Assembly (NCBI RefSeq): GCF_904846175.1
Contig: NZ_CAJGZM010000002.1
Span: forward strand, 62,001-126,000
Source of the DNA: Psychrobacter immobilis
Lineage (GTDB): Bacteria > Pseudomonadota > Gammaproteobacteria > Pseudomonadales > Moraxellaceae
Direction: 5' to 3'
DNA: 64,000 nt
The translations under genes and the position numbers were made by a program. Numbering within the stretch: the stretch's first letter is position 1; each line of letters opens with the position of its first letter. This document shows positions 1 through 8,142 of the stretch, in pieces. The notes under the pieces are model-generated. The model was given only the letters and a program-made list of their open reading frames with translations. It ran no database searches and was not told the origin of the DNA.

Positions 1-281
1 AAGGAGCACGAGTACAATTAAACTGGACGTCAGCCAATCGCGATGAAGTGGTATTTGGCGACAACGGTTTCGCCCCCGAAGCGCATGCCGGCGCTAATCT
101 GGTGTATGGTATCGGAAAGCACGTCTGCCCAGGGCGCTTGCTTGCTACTTGGCAGCTTAGAATCGCCACCCAAGCATTATTGACCTATTTTAAAGACTTA
201 CAGTTAGCCGCGGATTTACCTTTGGAGCGTGAGCAGCCGCCATTAGGTGGTTATAGCAATGTGCCCGTCGTGTTAGGCTAG
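1..281 (+). CDS. Cytochrome P450, C-terminal part (cut by window edge)
   Basis: This is the last part of a cytochrome P450, a heme-thiolate monooxygenase. The open frame runs in from the left edge (codons in frame from base 3) and reads a typical P450 passage, LNWTSANRDE, before the heme-binding loop YGIGKHVCPGR, whose Cys is the axial heme ligand. The GTG at 48 is internal and not a real start. The end of the protein (about 35 residues after the Cys loop helix) has normal length. The substrate cannot be told from this fragment. A hairpin terminator follows at once. Confidence 0.9.
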   Translation, partial: GARVQLNWTSANRDEVVFGDNGFAPEAHAGANLVYGIGKHVCPGRLLATWQLRIATQALLTYFKDLQLAADLPLEREQPPLGGYSNVPVVLG

Positions 282-310
282 AGTAAATTGCGATAAGTAT
301 AGCGCGCATT

Positions 311-344
311 AAAAACCCACTTAACTCTGGCTAAGTGGGTTTTT
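311..344. terminator. Bidirectional intrinsic terminator
   Basis: Perfect 13-bp inverted repeat (AAAAACCCACTTA and its complement) with an 8-base loop, A-run on one side and T-run on the other. It lies between the convergent P450 and narK-like genes and can serve both. Confidence 0.85.
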
Positions 345-371
345 GTTTTTTATCGAAGGTATTATTAATAA

Positions 372-1850
372 CTAGCCTTGTTCTGCCGCAATCTGCCGAT
401 CGACAGAGGACATTTTATATTCATCACCAAAGGCATCTTCAGGTTCTTCCAACCAGAAATAACACACAATCCATGCAATAAATGCGCCGACCGCGATGAT
501 ATAAAAGAACTGGTTGGGCTCTACAAAGGTGTAAATGAATAAGTAAAATACTGCGCCAACGTTACCATAAGCGCCTGCCATACCTGATATCTGACCAGTT
601 AGACGACGCTTAATCGAAGGAATAATCCCAAACGTCGCGCCTTCTGCCCCTTGTACAAATACCGAACACAGAATGGTAAACACCACGGCGATAAATAACG
701 GCCACTCGGCATTGAGCACGCCCATCAGCACAAAACCAATGCCAATACCAAACATATAAATTAGCATGACCAAACGACGATTACCGACTTTATCGGAGAT
801 ATAACCGCCGAGTGGCCGCGCCCATAAGTTGACAAAGGCAAAGGTAGAAGCAATCAAGCCCGCAGCCGTTGGATCAAGTTTCCAAGTCGCGGCAAAGAAC
901 ATCGGTAGCATAGAAACTACCGCCAGCTCTGCGCCAAAGTTGGCAAAATAGCTGACATTCAGCGCCGCCACTGATTTAAAGGGGTATTTATCATCTTCTG
1001 GAATACCGGCTTTAAGCATCGGTAGATTGACACTGAGGGCTTTATAAATTTGATAAACAACCATTAATACAATCGTGCTATAAGCAATGATAGCGCCTGT
1101 TGCACTCAAAAAGCCCATTGCTTGTGTGCGATATACCAGCAACGACAACACGCCGTATAAAGGAATGATAAACAAGCAATATAACCACAAGTCCTTCCAC
1201 GTAGATACTTCTAACGCGCCCGCTTTACGAGATTTTTTATGCGTGCCAACTTCTGGTCCATCGGTGATTAAAAACCAATATGCCACACCATATAACGCCA
1301 TTAATAAGCCAGATAAAGCAATTGCCCAGCGCCAGCCATCATCACCGCCAAAAAACTGCAAGGCAACGGTTGGAATAGTAATCGCCGCTGCCGCAGAACC
1401 AAAATTGCCCCAACCGGCATAAAAACCTTCAGCAAAACCGATGTCTTTTGGTTTAAACCATAAGGTCGTCATATGAATACCAACGACGAAACCTGCACCG
1501 ACGATAGACATAAATAACCGCGCGACGAATAGTTGCGAGGCAGAGTTACCAAACGCGAAAAACCACGTTGGTATCGCCATCACTACCATGAGTATAGAAA
1601 ACACGCGCCGCGGACCAAAACGGTCCAATGCCATGCCGACGAGGACGCGCCCCGGAATCGTTAGCGCGACGTTAGCAATTAAAAATAATTTGATATGATC
1701 AGGGGTTAAATAACTTTCTGTCTGTAGCATCGACGTTGCAAGCGGTGCCATATTAAACCAGACATAAAAGGTGAGAAAAAAGGCAATCCACGTATAGTGC
1801 AGTGCCCTAATATCACGACGTTCAACCTCGAGTAATTCTTTTGCATGCAT
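372..1850 (-). CDS. narK: NarK-type nitrate/nitrite MFS transporter
   Basis: Twelve-helix major facilitator of the nitrate/nitrite porter (NNP) family, moving nitrate in and/or nitrite out across the inner membrane. The two NNP signature loops are visible as AGWGNFGSA and GAYGNVGAVF, and the MFS motif reads GMALDRFGPRR. The start is set at 1850 (MHAKELLEV) because GGGGA lies 8 bases upstream; an open frame continues to 1922 but the extra residues are hydrophobic and have no ribosome site. Close to norZ and the DUF1971 gene, it fits a nitrate/NO respiration block. Direction of transport is not decided by sequence. Confidence 0.9.
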   Translation of the reverse strand: MHAKELLEVERRDIRALHYTWIAFFLTFYVWFNMAPLATSMLQTESYLTPDHIKLFLIANVALTIPGRVLVGMALDRFGPRRVFSILMVVMAIPTWFFAFGNSASQLFVARLFMSIVGAGFVVGIHMTTLWFKPKDIGFAEGFYAGWGNFGSAAAAITIPTVALQFFGGDDGWRWAIALSGLLMALYGVAYWFLITDGPEVGTHKKSRKAGALEVSTWKDLWLYCLFIIPLYGVLSLLVYRTQAMGFLSATGAIIAYSTIVLMVVYQIYKALSVNLPMLKAGIPEDDKYPFKSVAALNVSYFANFGAELAVVSMLPMFFAATWKLDPTAAGLIASTFAFVNLWARPLGGYISDKVGNRRLVMLIYMFGIGIGFVLMGVLNAEWPLFIAVVFTILCSVFVQGAEGATFGIIPSIKRRLTGQISGMAGAYGNVGAVFYLFIYTFVEPNQFFYIIAVGAFIAWIVCYFWLEEPEDAFGDEYKMSSVDRQIAAEQG

Positions 1851-2164
1851 GGTAATGTCCCCATTATAAATTCTGATGCTGATAATGGATACAAAATAGC
1901 AATAAAGGAGAATCATAACCATTGAGCGAAAGCAGTATAGGGTCTACTTTCCATACTACTTAATGGGGAGGACAAAGGTTAATTAAGACAGCAAAGGCAT
2001 TTAAGGCGTTACATTTTTATTAATAGTCAAAAACACAAGAGGGTAGTAAAACCATTTAAAAGGTGCTATTTTATATTAATGATAATTATTCTCAATTGAG
2101 TATTGAATTTTTAAGGTAGATTGAGATAAAAATCTACATCAAGCAAACTAGCCAAGGAGTTATC
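1851..2164. other. Divergent promoter region between narK-like and DUF1971 genes
   Basis: No gene seen. It holds the 5' ends of both divergent genes, a Fur-box-like sequence at 2075-2093, and a 7-bp inverted repeat GTAGATT/AATCTAC (2116-2122 and 2131-2137) just before the DUF1971 ribosome site. I saw no clear FNR box (TTGAT-N4-ATCAA). Confidence 0.6.
2075..2093. promoter_or_regulatory. Fur-box-like operator
   Basis: The 19 bases at 2075-2093 agree with the classical Fur consensus (three GATAAT-type hexamers) at 15 of 19 positions, with the core AATGATAAT intact. It lies 70 bases before the DUF1971 gene and in the divergent region with narK. AT-rich DNA gives chance matches, so this stays a candidate. 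Confidence 0.45.
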
Positions 2165-2599
2165 ATGAGTTCCGCTACCAATACCAATACCAATACCAAT
2201 ACCACGAACACCAACACTAATCCCGTCATTCCAAGCCATTGGAAAATAAAACGTTCAACACACTTCTTCACCAAAGATAAAGTACCTAACGCCTTATTGA
2301 CCCATCACAACACGGCTGAGGGCGTCTACGGACAAATTTGTGTCATGCAAGGTACGGTGACCTTTTACGGTTTTGCAGACGAAGCGGCCACTGAGCCAGA
2401 AAAAACAGTCGTTATTAACGCCGGTCAATTTGCGGTCAGCCCGCCTCAATATTGGCACCGTGTAGAGTTAAGTGACGATGCCCAGTTTAATATTAACTTT
2501 TGGACAGAAGGCGACACCGGTAATAAATCAATGTTTAATAGCTCCAAAATCCATAGTAAACCTATCGAAAAGTTGTTTGATAAACCAGAAAAATCTTAA
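2165..2599 (+). CDS. DUF1971 cupin-like protein
   Basis: A 144-residue soluble protein of the DUF1971 family, a small cupin-like fold also found at the N-terminus of some TehB tellurite-resistance proteins. Family marks are the LLTHHNTAEGVYGQICVMQG and SPPQYWHRVEL stretches; the His residues would fit a metal site. Function is not established. A clear AAGGAG ribosome site lies 6 bases before the ATG. The first 20 residues are a Thr-Asn low-complexity tract coded by a hexanucleotide repeat, absent from ordinary members. Neighbours (NarK, NO reductase) suggest a link to nitrogen-oxide metabolism; the Fur-like box suggests iron control. Both are inference. Confidence 0.8.
   Translation: MSSATNTNTNTNTTNTNTNPVIPSHWKIKRSTHFFTKDKVPNALLTHHNTAEGVYGQICVMQGTVTFYGFADEAATEPEKTVVINAGQFAVSPPQYWHRVELSDDAQFNINFWTEGDTGNKSMFNSSKIHSKPIEKLFDKPEKS
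2177..2200 (+). repeat. In-frame ACCAAT hexanucleotide repeat (4 copies)
   Basis: Four perfect tandem copies of ACCAAT, then decayed copies to about 2220, encode the Thr-Asn tract near the N-terminus of the DUF1971 protein. Being 6 bp, copy change keeps the frame, so it could vary length but not switch the gene off. Confidence 0.9.
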
Positions 2600-2624
2600 T
2601 TATTAAAGATATTTTTCTATAAAG

Positions 2625-2664
2625 TTATTGTGCTATTACAAGTACTTTTGTCATGGCACAATAA
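2625..2664. promoter_or_regulatory. Inverted repeat upstream of the CitE-like gene
   Basis: Perfect 9-bp arms TTATTGTGC (2625-2633) and GCACAATAA (2656-2664) separated by 22 bases. There is no T-run, so it is not a good terminator; the arms could be operator half sites for the CitE-like gene. No regulator can be named. Confidence 0.35.
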
Positions 2665-2715
2665 TGCTGAATGTTGATAAGATGGATATTTATCTATTCA
2701 TCTAGGGAATCAAGC

Positions 2716-3633
2716 ATGTCAGCTTCTATCAATCAGCCTGCCAATAAAAATATGGGCATCGATACCAATACTGAATCGCAAAATGTCCGAGTGATGATTA
2801 AATCACTTGCTGATACCAAGACATGGTTATTTGTGCCAGCAACGCGAATAGATCGGGTAGAAAAAGCTTTTGCCAGTGGTGCGGATGCGGTGATTGTTGA
2901 TTTAGAAGATGCGGTTGCACAAGTAGACAAAGCCCAAACTCGCGCGGCATTAAAAGATTATTATGCTGCTCAACATGAGGCTAAAAGCTATCGCCCGATT
3001 TGGCTGCGTATTAATCAAGCAGGTAGCGCTGAATTTGCTAAAGATTTAGCGCTATGTCAGCAGTTGCCTAAGCTGGCAGGCGTGCTATTAGCAAAAGCGG
3101 AACAAGCAGCAGATATCGAAAAATTTTACCAACAGACAGGTCTGCCCGTGATTGCCTTGATAGAGAATGCAATCGGCTTATACCGTATTGATGAGATGGC
3201 AAAAGCCTCAGGACTGCTTGCATTTAGCTATGGATTTTTAGATTTGTGCAATGATTTACAGGTGCAAGTGGGTACCGCGTCAGCGAATATCATCGCCAAT
3301 CAAATTCGCTATCAGCTTATTTTGACTTCAAAAGTCCATCAATTGCTCGCGCCTATTGATAGTGTGTACGCAGACTTTAATGACAGTAAAGGTCTGCACA
3401 AGCGCGTGCAGCTATGGTCACAGATGGGTATGTCTGGCATGCTTTGTATCCATCCTAAGCAAGTAGACATCGTCAAGCAAGCACTGCAACCAACAGATAG
3501 TGAGCTTGAATTTGCGCAGCGGGTAATCGAAGAATACGAGCGCAGTGGGCAAGCAGTTTTTAAAGTAGAGGGTAATATGGTCGATGCGCCGGTCATTGAG
3601 CGCAGTTATCAGCTGCTATATCTTGCCGAGTAA
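2716..3633 (+). CDS. CitE-like CoA-ester lyase (HpcH/HpaI family)
   Basis: A 305-residue TIM-barrel lyase of the HpcH/HpaI aldolase, citrate-lyase-beta group, which cleaves or forms C-C bonds of CoA esters such as malyl-CoA or citramalyl-CoA. Seen: FVPATRIDRVEKAF at the start, metal-binding VDLEDAV, WLRINQ, and ALIENAIGLYRI. No CitD or CitF genes lie nearby, so it is a stand-alone CitE-like enzyme and not part of citrate lyase. Start taken at 2716 (MSASINQ) with AGGGA upstream; the frame runs on to 2671 without a ribosome site. Substrate is unknown. A strong terminator follows. Confidence 0.82.
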   Translation: MSASINQPANKNMGIDTNTESQNVRVMIKSLADTKTWLFVPATRIDRVEKAFASGADAVIVDLEDAVAQVDKAQTRAALKDYYAAQHEAKSYRPIWLRINQAGSAEFAKDLALCQQLPKLAGVLLAKAEQAADIEKFYQQTGLPVIALIENAIGLYRIDEMAKASGLLAFSYGFLDLCNDLQVQVGTASANIIANQIRYQLILTSKVHQLLAPIDSVYADFNDSKGLHKRVQLWSQMGMSGMLCIHPKQVDIVKQALQPTDSELEFAQRVIEEYERSGQAVFKVEGNMVDAPVIERSYQLLYLAE

Positions 3634-3703
3634 GTAGAAAATTGAATGCGGCGTAATCTATTTAACAAACATTCGAGAATATAGTAATAGATAAAGTAAA
3701 CTT

Positions 3704-3739
3704 AAAAAACCAGACAACGTAGCGTTGTCTGGTTTTTTT
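3704..3739 (+). terminator. Intrinsic terminator after the CitE-like gene
   Basis: Arms AAAAAACCAGACAACG and its perfect complement around a TAG loop, ending in seven T. Very stable hairpin 70 bases after the stop codon. Confidence 0.9.
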
Positions 3740-3893
3740 ATGCCTCTTCATTAAGCACATTAATTAAGCACAAGTTTTTGTTATCCTGAGTTTTTTTATC
3801 TAAATTTGGTTATGAGTAAAGGAAGTCACTGGTGGTTTTATAAAGAGTGAACGGTGCAATTTATGATAAAAATGAGAATAAATAGAAATAACT

Positions 3894-3922
3894 CTTAACA
3901 TTCATATTAAATGAATGTTAAG
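3894..3922. promoter_or_regulatory. NsrR-like operator 1 upstream of norZ
   Basis: Perfect 12-bp palindromic arms CTTAACATTCAT and ATGAATGTTAAG around ATTAA. The centre (3900-3916) resembles the known NsrR pattern of an AT-rich dyad built on ATGCATTT / AAATGCAT. NsrR is an iron-sulfur repressor that senses NO; norZ would be its natural target. Confidence 0.55.
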
Positions 3923-4142
3923 ATGTTTCCAATTTGATGCTAGATGTAAATAATCATCAAATAATTTTAGCCAATGAAGCGATAAAATCTATCCATTTGG
4001 CAATGACATCATCTTGAATTTGAGCCTTTACTTTCAATTCTCAATCTATATTAGGCTCAATATCATACATGATTATTCATAGATTTATCGCAATAGGCAA
4101 CATTAGTTTTTTACTTTTGGAAACATTATTACACTTATAAAA

Positions 4143-4159
4143 ATTCATTTTAAATGTAT
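4143..4159. promoter_or_regulatory. NsrR-like operator 2 next to norZ
   Basis: ATTCATTTTAAATGTAT, identical to the core of the first site at 15 of 17 positions and placed 43 bases before the norZ start, where a repressor would cover the promoter. Two matching copies before an NO-detoxifying gene make chance less likely. Confidence 0.55.
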
Positions 4160-4202
4160 GTTTAAGTGTTCAAATTATCTATCTAGCCATTAGGAGCAAG
4201 AT

Positions 4203-6476
4203 ATGGGCGAATATAAGAAGTATTGGTGGGGCTTAATCGCCGTCCTCGTGGTCACCTTTACCTTTTTAGGCTGGGGCGGCGTGGAAGTTTATCGTACCGC
4301 ACCTCCTATCCCTGATCAGTATATTGACAGCAATGGGAAGGTTTTAATCACAGAAGAAGATATTTTAGACGGTCAATCTGCTTGGCAGCGTACCGGTGGA
4401 CAGCAGCTAGGCTCCGTACTCGGGCATGGGGCATATCAAGCGCCTGATTGGACGGCAGATTGGTTACACAGAGAGCTTGTGGCTTGGTTAGATATCAGAG
4501 CACAAGAATTATATGGGCATGATTTTGCCACTGCAACAGACGATCAAAAAGCGGTGCTCAATGCGCAGTTGAAAAAAGAATACCGTGGTAGCAATACCAA
4601 TGATAAAAATCAAGTGGTGTTGTCAGATACGCGTATCGCCGCCATCAATGAAGTCGCGCCTTACTATATCGGTCTATACGGTAATGAGCCTTCATTGCAA
4701 AAGTCGCGTGAAAACTTTGCCATGAAAAACAATACTTTGGCAGATCTTGAAGACAGACAAAAACTGACTAACTTTTTCTTTTGGACCACTTGGATTGCGT
4801 CTACCAACCGTCCTGGTACTGATGCAACTTATACCAATAACTGGCCGCATGAGCCGCTAATTGATAACGTACCAACGTCAGAAAATATCATGTGGTCTAT
4901 CGCCAGTGTGGTGTTCTTAATTGCTGGGGTTGGTTTCCTCATTTGGGGTTGGTCGTTCTTACGTAAAGAAGAAGATGTCAAAGAAATCACACCAGATGCT
5001 GACCCATTAACCAAAATAGCGTTAACACCTTCGCAAAAAGCGTTGGCAAAATACGGTGTTTTAGTCATGGGGCTGTTTGTCTTTCAGGTATTTATTGGCG
5101 GTTTCGTCGCGCATTATACCGTTGAAGGACAAGAGTTTTACGGTATTGCCGTCTCCAATTACTTCCCATACTCGTTAGTACGTACGTGGCATGTTCAGGC
5201 AGCCTTGTTTTGGATTGCTACCGCTTTCTTAATGGCAGGCTTGTACTTAACGCCGCTTATCAATGGTGGTAAAGATCCTAAATACCAAAAATTGGGCGTT
5301 GATATCCTTTGGGTGGCGTTAATTATTGTCGTCGTCGGTTCATTTATTAGTCAATACTTTGCGATTGCCGGCATTATGCCTGCAAAATACAACTTCTGGT
5401 TTGGTCATCAAGGCTATGAGTTCATTGATCTTGGTCGCTTCTGGCAGATTTTAAAATGGGTAGGTGTGTTGTTCTGGTTGGTATTAATGACCCGTGGTTG
5501 CTTACCAGCATTTAAAGAGCCAGGCGATAAAAACTTATTAGCCATCTTCTTTGCCTCAGTCGTTTGCGTGGGTTTATTCTACGGTGCCGGCTTGTTCTAC
5601 GGCGAGCGTACACACTTAACCATCATGGAATACTGGCGCTGGTGGGTGGTGCATTTATGGGTAGAAGGCTTCTTTGAAGTATTCGCCACCGTCTCATTGG
5701 CTTTCATTTTCTATAACTTAGGCTTGGTCAACAAAAAAATCGCGACAGGTTCTGCCATCGCTTCAGCCGCACTATTTATGCTCGGCGGTGTACCAGGTAC
5801 CTTCCACCATTTATATTTCTCAGGCACGACCACGCCAGTGATGGCAATCGGTGCTTCATTTAGTGCCTTGGAAGTTGTACCTTTGGTTGTACTAGGTTAC
5901 GAAGGTTATGAGCATTGGTCTATGCAGCGTCAAGCACCATGGATGAATAAACTTAAATGGCCTATCATGTGTTTCGTTGCGGTCGCCTTCTGGAATATGT
6001 TGGGTGCAGGGGTGTTTGGCTTTATGATTAACCCACCTGTGTCGCTGTTCTATTTACAAGGGTTAAATACCACTGCCGTTCACTCACATGCCGCTTTATT
6101 TGGAGTTTATGGATTCTTAGCAATCGGGTTTGTCTTACTGGTCATGCGTTATATCCGCCCAGATTATGTATTTAGTGAAAACCTCATCAAAACCGGTTTT
6201 TGGGCACTAAATGCAGGCTTGGTATTGATGATTGTCACCAGCTTATTACCGATTGGTATTTTCCAAGCGCACGCATCAATGACCGAAGGTCTCTGGTACG
6301 CTCGTAGTGAAGGTTTCTTACAACAAGATTTCTTACAGACATTACGTTGGATTCGTACCTTTGGTGACGTGGTCTTAATTACTGGTGCTGTTTGTGTGGC
6401 ATTGCAGGTCGTTAAGTTTGCCTTTGCAAAACCATCACATTCAAACTACCAACCTGAAAACCCTGTAAATGATTAA
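4203..6476 (+). CDS. norZ: Quinol-dependent nitric oxide reductase (qNOR)
   Basis: Single-chain membrane enzyme that reduces 2 NO to N2O with electrons from quinol. At 757 residues it has the usual qNOR length: an N-terminal NorC-like part with one helix (about 10-28) and a periplasmic domain without a CxxCH heme c motif, then a NorB-like core of about 12 helices. Likely heme and non-heme iron ligands are H330 (RTWHVQ), H484 with E488/E492 (VVHLWVEGFFEVF), H535/H536 (TFHHLYF) and H627/H629 (VHSHA). TAGGAG precedes the ATG. No norC, norQ or norD is adjacent, as expected for the quinol type. In such bacteria it serves NO detoxification or partial denitrification. Confidence 0.95.
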   Translation: MGEYKKYWWGLIAVLVVTFTFLGWGGVEVYRTAPPIPDQYIDSNGKVLITEEDILDGQSAWQRTGGQQLGSVLGHGAYQAPDWTADWLHRELVAWLDIRAQELYGHDFATATDDQKAVLNAQLKKEYRGSNTNDKNQVVLSDTRIAAINEVAPYYIGLYGNEPSLQKSRENFAMKNNTLADLEDRQKLTNFFFWTTWIASTNRPGTDATYTNNWPHEPLIDNVPTSENIMWSIASVVFLIAGVGFLIWGWSFLRKEEDVKEITPDADPLTKIALTPSQKALAKYGVLVMGLFVFQVFIGGFVAHYTVEGQEFYGIAVSNYFPYSLVRTWHVQAALFWIATAFLMAGLYLTPLINGGKDPKYQKLGVDILWVALIIVVVGSFISQYFAIAGIMPAKYNFWFGHQGYEFIDLGRFWQILKWVGVLFWLVLMTRGCLPAFKEPGDKNLLAIFFASVVCVGLFYGAGLFYGERTHLTIMEYWRWWVVHLWVEGFFEVFATVSLAFIFYNLGLVNKKIATGSAIASAALFMLGGVPGTFHHLYFSGTTTPVMAIGASFSALEVVPLVVLGYEGYEHWSMQRQAPWMNKLKWPIMCFVAVAFWNMLGAGVFGFMINPPVSLFYLQGLNTTAVHSHAALFGVYGFLAIGFVLLVMRYIRPDYVFSENLIKTGFWALNAGLVLMIVTSLLPIGIFQAHASMTEGLWYARSEGFLQQDFLQTLRWIRTFGDVVLITGAVCVALQVVKFAFAKPSHSNYQPENPVND

Positions 6477-6506
6477 TATCTAAGTCATTAACAAGGTTAA
6501 AGAATG

Positions 6507-6535
6507 AAAAAGCTCTGCAATGGCAGGGCTTTTTT
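6507..6535. terminator. Bidirectional intrinsic terminator (norZ / cusS)
   Basis: Stem AGCTCTGC with GCAGGGCT (one G-T pair), loop AATG, flanked by A- and T-runs; sits between the convergent norZ and sensor-kinase genes. Confidence 0.8.
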
Positions 6536-6611
6536 AGTGCCTTATTAAATGTCTTTTTAATGAGAACCAGCTCTAAAAATAATCAGTTTTCTTGAAGGTT
6601 TTTACCTATTC

Positions 6612-8141
6612 TTATGATGCGATAATAAGCTTGATGCTCACTTCAAAATGATACTCATCTTTTACGGTGATGGCTATTTTACCGTTATGAGCGTTGACAA
6701 TCGCATGCACAATGGATAAACCTAGACCGGTGCCAGAGTGCATATTTATCGTTTTATGATGGCGATAAAAGCGCTCTGATAATTTATCTACTTCTGCTTG
6801 CGTCATTGGTGCGGTAAGACGATTGGTAAAAGTAATTTGCAGGTACGAGATAGGCATGCCTGATGAAGATAAAACCTGCCTATTATCTGCAACGTTATCC
6901 GTTACAGTTGCGGCGCTAATATAAATAATACTATCACTGGCGGCATAATAGACCGCGTTAGCAAGTAAGTTGGCAAACAGCCTTTGCAATAAGCTTTCAT
7001 CACCAAGCACAGCTTTAAACTCACCTGTTTTCTCAAAAGAGATAGCACGGTCTTCCGCTATCCATTCATAATAATCAATCATCTTAGTCAGCAATAGATT
7101 GCTATTCACGCGATGAAATTGCGAATGAATCAACCCTTTTTGGGTTTTTGCCAGTAGCAGCATATTGTTAATGAGATTGGATAACTGCGCTAAGGTCTCA
7201 TGCTGATGATGCAGCTGCTCGATATATTCTTGGCTATCTCGCGGTTTACTAAGCATCACTTGGGTTTGGGTGCTAAGGGTAGCAAGCGGTGTGCGCAGCT
7301 CGTGGGCGATATCGTCTGAGAAGCGCGAAAGCGATGCAAAATTGTGCGCCAGCTTATCCATCATCGCATTATACGTCTCAGCAAGCGGGCGTAATTCACT
7401 GGGCATATCAGCTATCACAATTCTATCGTCGAGCTGTTCGGCATTGATGCCGCTCATTTTTTGCCTGATGGTTGCCAGCGGCGTAAAGCCCAAATGCACA
7501 CTAAAAGCGGCGATAGATACTAAAATAAAGGTAATAGCGATTAAAATCATAATCAGTTGACGGTTAAATTGCGCTAGATACTGATGATGAACATCGATGG
7601 GTAGGGCGATGAGTGCTAAGCGATTGGCATGCTGAATGACAATAGCGCGATAGTGACGGTCATTGATGGTTAAATCAAACGGCTGCTCATGATGTTTTTG
7701 CCACAGATTTTTAACGGCACCATCATTACTCGATTGATTGATAAAACCTGCGGGCACACTAATAAGGACTTGCCCGTTATTGTCGGTAATGACGGTTTTG
7801 ACTTCATAGTCAATGCTAGCGTTCTGTAAAGCGAGCGTCTGCTGAGAAAGTAGTTTTTCCTTTTTAGAGTCAGCATCGGTAGTAGCAATATTATTAATGT
7901 TGGCAATGTCACCAGTGTTACCAGTATTCATAGTGTCGCCGATGTGATTGCTGTCCATATATTGGCGTAAATTAAACGCCGCATGGGTCAAAATCTCTGC
8001 ATCCATTTGCTCAAAATGGTCATTAACCGAGCGCTGTATCCAAATATATAGAAATATCTGGGTGACGATAACGCACAGGCTTAATAACAGGATAGTGCGC
8101 CACAATAGGGATAAGCGACCATCTGTCGCAATCGGTGTCAT
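6612..8141 (-). CDS. cusS: CusS-like heavy-metal sensor histidine kinase
   Basis: Inner-membrane sensor kinase of the heavy-metal (CusS/CopS) subfamily. Order: helix 1 (about 12-34), periplasmic sensor (35-192) with a Thr/Asn-rich insertion near 69-90, helix 2 (193-216), HAMP (217-270), HisKA with phospho-acceptor H280 in DIAHELRTP, N box NLLANAVYYA, and G boxes ending in SGTGLGLSIVHAIV. The passage around H280 closely follows E. coli CusS. Its ATG comes one base after the TAA of the regulator gene, so the two are translated together. The CusR box upstream of the DUF411 gene supports copper (or silver) as the signal. Confidence 0.88.
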   Translation of the reverse strand: MTPIATDGRLSLLWRTILLLSLCVIVTQIFLYIWIQRSVNDHFEQMDAEILTHAAFNLRQYMDSNHIGDTMNTGNTGDIANINNIATTDADSKKEKLLSQQTLALQNASIDYEVKTVITDNNGQVLISVPAGFINQSSNDGAVKNLWQKHHEQPFDLTINDRHYRAIVIQHANRLALIALPIDVHHQYLAQFNRQLIMILIAITFILVSIAAFSVHLGFTPLATIRQKMSGINAEQLDDRIVIADMPSELRPLAETYNAMMDKLAHNFASLSRFSDDIAHELRTPLATLSTQTQVMLSKPRDSQEYIEQLHHQHETLAQLSNLINNMLLLAKTQKGLIHSQFHRVNSNLLLTKMIDYYEWIAEDRAISFEKTGEFKAVLGDESLLQRLFANLLANAVYYAASDSIIYISAATVTDNVADNRQVLSSSGMPISYLQITFTNRLTAPMTQAEVDKLSERFYRHHKTINMHSGTGLGLSIVHAIVNAHNGKIAITVKDEYHFEVSIKLIIAS

Positions 8142-8142
8142 A

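Larger units (their letters stand above)
3740..4202 (+). other. Long leader/regulatory region of norZ
   Basis: 463 bases without a supported gene. AT-rich throughout. It holds two related NsrR-like palindromes (3894-3922 and 4143-4159), the second only 43 bases before the norZ start, and TAGGAG as the ribosome site at 4191. No other structure recognised. Confidence 0.6.

Noticed and set aside
1087-1422. 111-codon plus-strand frame inside the narK-like gene
   Set aside because: Lies fully opposite a clear transporter gene and has no domain; it is a shadow frame.
2116-2137. Possible FNR/DNR site in the narK divergent region
   Set aside because: The dyad GTAGATT/AATCTAC does not fit TTGAT-N4-ATCAA; left only as an unnamed inverted repeat.
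2671-2715. Longer start of the CitE-like gene
   Set aside because: The extra 15 residues lack a ribosome site, while the ATG at 2716 has AGGGA.
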